Positions 8,371 to 12,871 of a stretch of DNA of 12,871 bases are shown piece by piece. Position 1 is the stretch's first letter, and every line of letters starts with the position of its first letter. The notes beneath the pieces are model-generated. The model worked only from the letters and a program-made list of their open reading frames with translations. It ran no database searches and was not told the DNA's origin. The stretch lies in NCBI GenBank assembly GCA_003022505.1, contig PXTQ01000050.1:3726-16596 (forward strand), read 5' to 3'. This stretch comes from Bacteroidetes bacterium QS_8_64_10 (GTDB lineage Bacteria; Bacteroidota; Rhodothermia; Rhodothermales; Salinibacteraceae). The translations under genes and the position numbers were made by a program.

Positions 8371-8641
8371 TACGTCCCAGAAACGAATGTTTTTGAGACA
8401 GTTGGCAAGCAGAGATAACAGAATCCTCTTGGCCGCTGAACCGTGTGTCAGAAGTTGTTGCGAGAAGAAACATTTCAAAATGCGACAGCCCAAGCGCTTT
8501 TGAAATAGCTTCTGGTTCACTCTCCTTCAAAAGTGACCAATACGCTTCTCCAGAAAGATCTTCTGCCGCGCAACGTGCAGGCGGCCTAACTATTGACTCA
8601 TGTTCTACACTTTATAAGCAGGTTGCCCAATCAGTCTCTTT
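8371..8641. other. Lower-G+C gap without a convincing gene
   Basis: These 271 bases between the TlpA-like stop and the kup remnant share the lower G+C of the preceding gene. Short open frames exist on both strands, but none resembles a known protein or has a start context. No terminator hairpin with a T-run, no tRNA-like fold and no transposase fragment was seen. The right edge, where G+C rises abruptly around 8640-8655, is probably a junction with the kup remnant. Confidence 0.5.
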
Positions 8642-9091
8642 TATTATCTGCCGCGCCTCAACGTCATTCAGACCTCCGAAAAGAGTTCGGCCAGACCGGC
8701 CATCAACTGGACGCTCGCGGTGGCCTGCATCGGGCTGGTGCTGGGCTTTCAGACCTCGAGCCGGCTGGCGTACGCCTACGGCGTGGGCGTAACCACCGAC
8801 ATGGTCCTCACGACGGTGCCCTTTGCGGTGGTGGCGCGCAAAAGCTGGGGCTGGAGTCGCTTGGCGATGGGCGCGCTGGCGGTGGGCTTTCTATTCGTGG
8901 ACCTGGCGTTCTGGGGCGCAAATCTCAACAAGATTCCGGGCGGCGGCTGGTTCCCGCTCGTCGTCGCGGCCCTCGGCTTCACCGTCATGACCACCTGGAA
9001 GCACAGGCGCTCCATCCTGGCCAAGCGCATGAAGCGCGGCGGCCTCCCGCCCGAACGCGTCGTGGAGATGGGAGCGCAGGTGGAGCTTTGA
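8642..9091 (+). pseudogene. kup: Remnant of Kup potassium transporter
   Basis: Translation from about 8642 reads YLPRLNVIQTSEK, then AINWTLAVACIGLVLGF, AYAYGVGVTTDMVLTT, LAFWGANLNKIPGGGWFPLV and MTTWKHRR, an unmistakable match to the central-to-late membrane part of KUP-family potassium uptake proteins. About 149 codons remain of the family's usual 600 or more. The N-terminal half, including the GDIGTSPLY region, is gone, and an in-frame stop (8615-8617) lies just upstream. The C-terminal cytoplasmic region is replaced by an unrelated short tail ending VEMGAQVEL. Between TSEKSS and AINW the usual GQIYVP-like residues are shortened to ARP, a second in-frame lesion. About four membrane helices persist. 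It cannot form a working transporter. An open frame starting at GTG 8720 could still be translated. Confidence 0.85.
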
Positions 9092-9332
9092 TCGTCACCT
9101 CGCCGCGACTCTGTTGCCGCTCATCCGCCTGCGTGTTCGTTCGGGCGGACGGGCGCGCAAGGCTTCTTCTCGGGTACGGAAGACGGCTGCCCGTCAGATG
9201 TAGCCCTTCCCACCCAAAAAGTTGCACCGGCGCGTCTGACTTGCTACCCTGAACGAAAAAGGACGCCCCGACAAGCGTAAGGGCGATGTGCCCAAGCGCG
9301 CCAACGCGAAACGCGACAACCCGCCAACGCCC
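9092..9332. other. Gap between kup remnant and amidohydrolase gene
   Basis: No gene is supported here, and neither the kup C terminus nor any other family is recognisable in the three forward frames. gtcaga at 9193-9198 and tctgac at 9235-9240 form a 6-bp inverted repeat with a 36-base loop, too weak to call a terminator. The last 45 bases are in frame with the amidohydrolase from a GTG at 9288 but precede its signal peptide. Confidence 0.4.
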
Positions 9333-10994
9333 ATGCTCAACGACGCGCTCCCGTTTTTCATGGTGATGCTGCTCGCCGCCGGTCCGGCCCACGCTCAGGC
9401 CGACTACGTGCTCCGCGAGGCGCGCATCTACACCGCGAGCGACGAGCAACCCGAAGCCGGGGCGCTGGCGGTACGCGACGGACGCATCCTGATGGTCGGT
9501 TCCGAAAGCGAAGTGCTCGACGCCTATCCTGACGCGCCGCGCAAGAGCGCCGGAGGCCGTGCCGTCGTGCCCGGTCTGATCGACGCGCACGCTCATCTGA
9601 TGGGGCAGGGCCGCAGCGTGATGCAGGCCGACCTCGTGGGCACGTCCTCGCGCGAGGACGTCGTCGAGCGGCTGAAGGCGTTCGCCGAGGAGCGCGACCT
9701 GCCCGACGGCGCCTGGCTGCGCGGGCGCGGCTGGGATCAGAACGACTGGCCCGACACCGATTTTCCGACGCGACAGGCGCTCGACGAAGCGTTCCCGGAA
9801 CGGCCCGTCTGGCTCGAACGCATCGACGGGCACGCCGGCTGGGCCAACACGGCGGCGCTCGAAGCGGTGGGCCTCGACGCGCTGCGCCGCATGAGCGATC
9901 CCGAAGGCGGCAGCATCGTGCGCACCGGGGACGGCACGCCAACGGGCGTGTTCGTAGACGCCGCCACCGAGATCGTCGCAAGCGAGATTCCACCGCCCAC
10001 GCCCAACCAAGAGCGTCAGGCGCTCCAACTCGCGCTCGAGACCACCGCGCGCCACGGCCTTACGGGCGTGCACGACGCCGGTGTGGACATGGCGACCATC
10101 CGCCGCTACCGCGAGGCCATCGACGCGGGCCGCTTTCCGCTGCGCGTCTACGCCATGATCGGCGGGCGCGGACGGGCGTTCGACCATTTCTGCGATGAAG
10201 GGCCGCTGCGCGGAGAGCGGCTGTCGGTGCGCTCGGTCAAGTTCTACATCGACGGGGCGCTCGGAAGCCGGGGCGCGGCCTTGCTGGATGATTATTCCGA
10301 CGATCCGGGCAATCGCGGGCTGCTACTGCAGTCGCCGGAGGAGTTTCAGCAGAACGTGCGGCGCGGGCTGCAGTGCGGCTTTCAGGTGAACACGCACGCC
10401 ATCGGCGACCGGGGCAACCGCGTGGTGCTCGATGCCTACGAGCAGGCGGTGCCCAACGCGGGACGCACCGTCGGGCGCCACCGCATCGAGCACGCGCAGA
10501 TCCTGTCGCCGCAGGACCTGCCGCGTTTCGCCGAGCTGGACGTGATCGCGTCGATGCAGCCGACGCACGCCACGAGCGACATGCCGTGGGCCGGCGACCG
10601 TCTTGGCAAAGAGCGCCTGCGCGGGGCGTATGCCTGGCAGAGCCTGCTGGACAGCGGCGCGCGCCTCGCCTTCGGCTCCGACTTTCCCGTGGAAGACGTG
10701 GATCCGTTGAAGGGCTTCTACGCCGCCGTCACGCGCCAGAACGCCGAGGGCGAGCCGGAAGGCGGCTGGCTATCCGATGAGCGCGTGAGCCGCCGGGCCG
10801 CGCTGCATGGTTTTACGATTGACGCCGCCTACGCCGCCTTCATGGAGGACGAGGTCGGATCGCTCGAACCCGGCAAGCGCGCCGATTTTGTCGTTTTGAC
10901 GAAAGACATCATGCAGGTGCCGACCCACGAGATTTTGGAGGCGGAGGTCGCGGCGACCTTTCTGGACGGCGAGGCCGTCTACGGCGAGCTCTAA
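9333..10994 (+). CDS. Secreted YtcJ-like amidohydrolase (Amidohydro_3 type)
   Basis: This is a metal-dependent hydrolase of the amidohydrolase superfamily; such enzymes cleave amide or related C-N bonds, and the substrate here is unknown. Metal and active-site motifs appear in the expected order: PGLIDAHAHLMG (two metal histidines), WLRGRGWDQNDWP, VKFYIDGALGSRGA, NTHAIGDRGNR, RHRIEHAQ and AFGSDFPVEDVDP (the late Asp). The C terminus GSLEPGKRADFVVL closes the small beta-sandwich typical of the superfamily. The length, 553 residues from ATG 9333, is normal. I chose ATG 9333 because it begins the signal peptide (LPFFMVMLLAAGPAHAQ). GTG 9288 would add 15 polar residues and is less likely. The gene appears intact and stands alone; no neighbour points to a pathway. 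Confidence 0.92.
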   Translation: MLNDALPFFMVMLLAAGPAHAQADYVLREARIYTASDEQPEAGALAVRDGRILMVGSESEVLDAYPDAPRKSAGGRAVVPGLIDAHAHLMGQGRSVMQADLVGTSSREDVVERLKAFAEERDLPDGAWLRGRGWDQNDWPDTDFPTRQALDEAFPERPVWLERIDGHAGWANTAALEAVGLDALRRMSDPEGGSIVRTGDGTPTGVFVDAATEIVASEIPPPTPNQERQALQLALETTARHGLTGVHDAGVDMATIRRYREAIDAGRFPLRVYAMIGGRGRAFDHFCDEGPLRGERLSVRSVKFYIDGALGSRGAALLDDYSDDPGNRGLLLQSPEEFQQNVRRGLQCGFQVNTHAIGDRGNRVVLDAYEQAVPNAGRTVGRHRIEHAQILSPQDLPRFAELDVIASMQPTHATSDMPWAGDRLGKERLRGAYAWQSLLDSGARLAFGSDFPVEDVDPLKGFYAAVTRQNAEGEPEGGWLSDERVSRRAALHGFTIDAAYAAFMEDEVGSLEPGKRADFVVLTKDIMQVPTHEILEAEVAATFLDGEAVYGEL

Positions 10995-11005
10995 CTTGGG
11001 GGGAC

Positions 11006-11031
11006 AGCGGACCGCAGACGGCGGACGGCAG
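11006..11031. repeat. Short G+C-rich heptamer tandem repeat (NGCRGAC)
   Basis: Three successive 7-base units at 11006, 11013 and 11020 fit NGCRGAC, followed by a partial fourth (ggcag). It lies 11 bases after the amidohydrolase stop. The tract is short, so its status as a true repeat rests partly on the second period-7 tract found on the other side of nth. Confidence 0.5.
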
Positions 11032-11110
11032 TTTCCAACCAGCTAATGAGCCAACTACTGACTCGAAGGTTGTCTGCTAAACTTCACGGGACTCGCTTCA
11101 GAAAGCGATA

Positions 11111-11196
11111 GGAGGTTGTGAAGATAGGACGGTAGGAAGCGAAAACGGTCTCAGCACGCTCAAAACGTCCGACTTCCCATCTTCCGATCTCCTCTT
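11111..11196. repeat. Imperfect inverted purine-rich arms between amidohydrolase and nth
   Basis: The top strand from 11111 (ggaggttgtgaagatagg) resembles the bottom strand read from 11194 (ggagatcggaagatggg), giving an imperfect inverted repeat around a centre of roughly 45 bases. The bottom-strand arm also looks like loose 7-base units beginning gga. It could fold in RNA but has no T-run, so I do not call it a terminator. The rest of the 10995-11266 gap holds nothing recognisable. Confidence 0.3.
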
Positions 11197-11266
11197 GGGT
11201 AGGATGTGATGGTCGAAATCTTTAGCTATCCATGTTCGCGTCAGTAAAGGAACCAATCAAACAACC

Positions 11267-12115
11267 TTGTCCCTTTCCCGAACGCGCCGCGCCCAGCGCA
11301 CCCTCAAGGTGCTCCGCGAGGCCATTCCCGCTCCCGAAACCGAGCTGCGCTACGAGACGCCCTACCAGCTGATCGTGGCCGTCATTCTCTCCGCGCAGTG
11401 CACCGACAAGCGCGTCAACAAGGTCACGCCCGCGCTTTTCGACGAATATCCGACCGTCGAAGACATGGCGGAAGCCGATCCTGACGACGTGTATCCGTTC
11501 GTCAAATCCGTCACGTATCCGAACAGCAAGTCCGAGTACCTCGCGGGCACGGCGAGCAAGATCGTAGACGAGTTTGGCGGGCAGGTGCCGGAGACGACGA
11601 ACGAACTCCAGACGCTGCCGGGCGTGGGGCGCAAGACAGCCAACGTCGTCGCCTCGGTGGCGTACGAGGTGGACGCCCTGCCGGTCGATACGCACGTTTT
11701 TCGCGTCGCCAATCGCATCGGTCTCGTTGAGCATGCCGACACGCCGCGGAAGGTGGAACGCCAGCTCGAGCGCGTCATTCCGAAGGACGAGTGGGGCGAG
11801 GCGCATCATCTGCTCATTTTGCACGGGCGCTACACCTGCACCGCGCGCAACCCCGACTGCGACGACTGTCCCGTCGCACCGGTGTGCCGCTACTTCGAGC
11901 GCTTGCAGCGCCTTCCCGATCCGATGCCGGACCTCGACGCGCGGCATGGCCGCTACTTTTGCCGGAGCTGCGACCGCTACTTCGACGAGCCGGGCACCCA
12001 CACCGACCGCTATGGGCTGGAGCAGACGGCCTGCCCGCGCTGCGACTCCATGACCGTCTTCGACGCCAAAACGGGCGAGACGACGAAGCGCGTGCTCGAT
12101 TTCCGAATTGATTGA
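11267..12115 (+). CDS. nth: Endonuclease III (DNA glycosylase/AP lyase) with four-cysteine C-terminal extension
   Basis: This base-excision repair enzyme removes oxidised pyrimidines and nicks at abasic sites. The helix-hairpin-helix LPGVGRKTANVV carries the catalytic Lys123, VDTHVFRV the Asp141, and C191-X6-C198-X2-C201-X5-C207 binds the 4Fe-4S cluster, each matching E. coli Nth (K120, D138, C187 to C203). The fold ends near residue 212, yet the protein has 282 residues against 211 in E. coli. The extra 70 contain CRSC (232, 235) and CPRC (256, 259), a zinc-ribbon-like pair of knuckles. I chose TTG 11267 because the frame has no ATG or GTG back to the stop at 11207 and this start gives a normal N terminus; aagga at 11246-11250 is a distant possible ribosome site. 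ATG 11232 is out of frame. Heptamer repeats flank the gene on both sides. Confidence 0.93.
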   Translation: MSLSRTRRAQRTLKVLREAIPAPETELRYETPYQLIVAVILSAQCTDKRVNKVTPALFDEYPTVEDMAEADPDDVYPFVKSVTYPNSKSEYLAGTASKIVDEFGGQVPETTNELQTLPGVGRKTANVVASVAYEVDALPVDTHVFRVANRIGLVEHADTPRKVERQLERVIPKDEWGEAHHLLILHGRYTCTARNPDCDDCPVAPVCRYFERLQRLPDPMPDLDARHGRYFCRSCDRYFDEPGTHTDRYGLEQTACPRCDSMTVFDAKTGETTKRVLDFRID

Positions 12116-12154
12116 ACGTCGATTGTCGAGATCATACAACAAGATCAGCGCGAA

Positions 12155-12210
12155 TTCCAACTCGCAAATCGCCACTCGAAATTCGCAAATCGAAAATGGA
12201 AAATCGACAC
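12155..12210. repeat. Degenerate A+T-rich heptamer tandem repeat overlapping gpmI start
   Basis: Eight consecutive 7-base units fit a degenerate TCGNAAN pattern. They begin at 12155, 12162, 12169, 12176, 12183, 12190, 12197 and 12204; units 12162 and 12183 are identical (tcgcaaa). The tract occupies the nth-gpmI gap and continues through the first five gpmI codons. The start codon straddles the junction of units six and seven. Its base composition is sharply lower in G+C than the genes on each side. Confidence 0.75.
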
Positions 12211-12871
12211 ATCCTGATAATACTGGACGGCTGGGGCCTGGCCGAGGACCCTTCGGTGAGCGCCGTGGACGCTGCCGAGACGCCGTTCGTAGATAGCCTG
12301 TTTGACGAGCACCCGCACAGCACGCTTCAGGCCAGCGGCGAGGCCGTGGGCCTTCCCGAAGGACAGATGGGCAACTCGGAGGTCGGCCACATGAACCTGG
12401 GCGCGGGCCGGTGCGTCGATCAGGACATCACGCGCATCAACAAGGCCATCGAGGACAAATCGTTCTTCGAGAACGGCGAGTTGCGCGGGGCGGCGCGTCA
12501 TGCAGCCGAAAACGGTAGCAAGCTGCACCTGATGGGGCTGTTTTCGGACGGCGGCGTGCACTCGACCAACGAGCACCTGCTTGCGCTCCTGGAGCTGGCG
12601 CAACGCGAGGGGCTGTCGGAGGAGCAGGTGTGCGTGCATACCTTCACGGACGGGCGCGACACCGATCCGAAGGGCGGCGTCGGCTACGCGCGCGACTTCC
12701 GGAAAGACGCCGAAGCCATCGGCCTCGGCCAGATCGACTCCATCGTGGGGCGCTACTACGCGATGGACCGCGACGAGCGCTGGGATCGCACCGAGCGCGC
12801 CTACCGGCTTCTCACCGAGCGCGAGGGCAAGGCGTTCGACGACCCCATCGAGGCGCTGGAAGCCAGCTACG
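12196..12871 (+). CDS. gpmI: 2,3-bisphosphoglycerate-independent phosphoglycerate mutase, 3' end beyond window
   Basis: This glycolytic enzyme interconverts 3- and 2-phosphoglycerate using two manganese ions and a phosphoserine intermediate. The visible 225 residues include ILIILDGWG (metal Asp11), GQMGNSEVGHMNLGAGR (catalytic Ser61), GLFSDGGVHS (His122), HTFTDGRDTDP and GRYYAMDRDERWDR, all expected for the family. Typical members have about 510 residues, so the second half lies outside the window. ATG 12196 is the natural start, placing DGWG ten residues in. The start is unusual in context: no Shine-Dalgarno sequence, and a heptamer repeat tract supplies the start codon and the codons for MENRH. 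Confidence 0.96.
   Translation, partial: MENRHILIILDGWGLAEDPSVSAVDAAETPFVDSLFDEHPHSTLQASGEAVGLPEGQMGNSEVGHMNLGAGRCVDQDITRINKAIEDKSFFENGELRGAARHAAENGSKLHLMGLFSDGGVHSTNEHLLALLELAQREGLSEEQVCVHTFTDGRDTDPKGGVGYARDFRKDAEAIGLGQIDSIVGRYYAMDRDERWDRTERAYRLLTEREGKAFDDPIEALEASY

Noticed and set aside
8371..8641. Insertion sequence or MITE in the low-G+C gap
   Set aside because: No terminal inverted repeats, target duplication or transposase remnant could be found by eye.
9193..9240. Terminator after the kup remnant
   Set aside because: Only a 6-bp stem with a 36-base loop and no T-run.
8985..10187. 400-codon leftward open frame over the kup remnant and amidohydrolase
   Set aside because: Spans two unrelated rightward genes and has no recognisable motifs.
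11232..11266. ATG at 11232 as the nth start
   Set aside because: It is in a different frame and gives a proline-rich nonsense peptide; no shift signal links it to nth.
12155..12210. CRISPR array at the repeat before gpmI
   Set aside because: Units are 7 bases, contiguous and degenerate, with no spacers.

Overview
The window is G+C-rich bacterial DNA with dense coding, no recognisable Shine-Dalgarno sites before most genes, and acidic proteins. Secreted glycosidases and a sulfatase, the absence of Shine-Dalgarno sites and degenerate period-7 repeats together suggest a high-G+C Bacteroidota/Rhodothermota-type organism, such as a relative of Salinibacter or Rhodothermus. This placement is a guess from protein style; no rRNA or other taxonomic marker is present. 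No tRNA, rRNA, CRISPR array, transposase or integrase was seen.

Region 1 (1-6251) is a polysaccharide-degradation block. A formylglycine-type sulfatase reads leftward off the window edge. Divergent from it, and reading rightward, are a GH127/DUF1680-type beta-L-arabinofuranosidase-like enzyme and a GH43-like enzyme. The combination suggests breakdown of a sulfated, arabinose-containing glycan. Both glycosidase genes are damaged as given. The GH127 signal peptide is in a different frame from its catalytic domain, and the domain seems to lack a conserved segment. The GH43-like gene carries two further frameshifts. All three shifts are the equivalent of one extra base. The GH43-like protein also appears to have a galactose-binding-like beta-sandwich inserted within its propeller.

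Region 2 (6252-9332) is a scar-like stretch. It holds a proline dehydrogenase lacking its usual N-terminal arm, a lower-G+C gene for a secreted TlpA-like thioredoxin-fold protein, a lower-G+C gap, and a kup potassium-transporter remnant missing both ends. Single-base sequencing errors cannot explain the missing ends, so at least this part has undergone real rearrangement or decay.

Region 3 (9333-12871) looks healthy: a secreted YtcJ-like amidohydrolase, endonuclease III (nth) with an uncommon four-cysteine C-terminal extension, and the start of phosphoglycerate mutase gpmI. Two unrelated period-7 degenerate repeat tracts flank nth, and the second runs through the gpmI start codon.

The observations most worth following are the domain insertion in the GH43-like protein, the zinc-ribbon-like tail on endonuclease III, and the heptamer tract at the gpmI start. 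No clearly new multi-gene system is visible.
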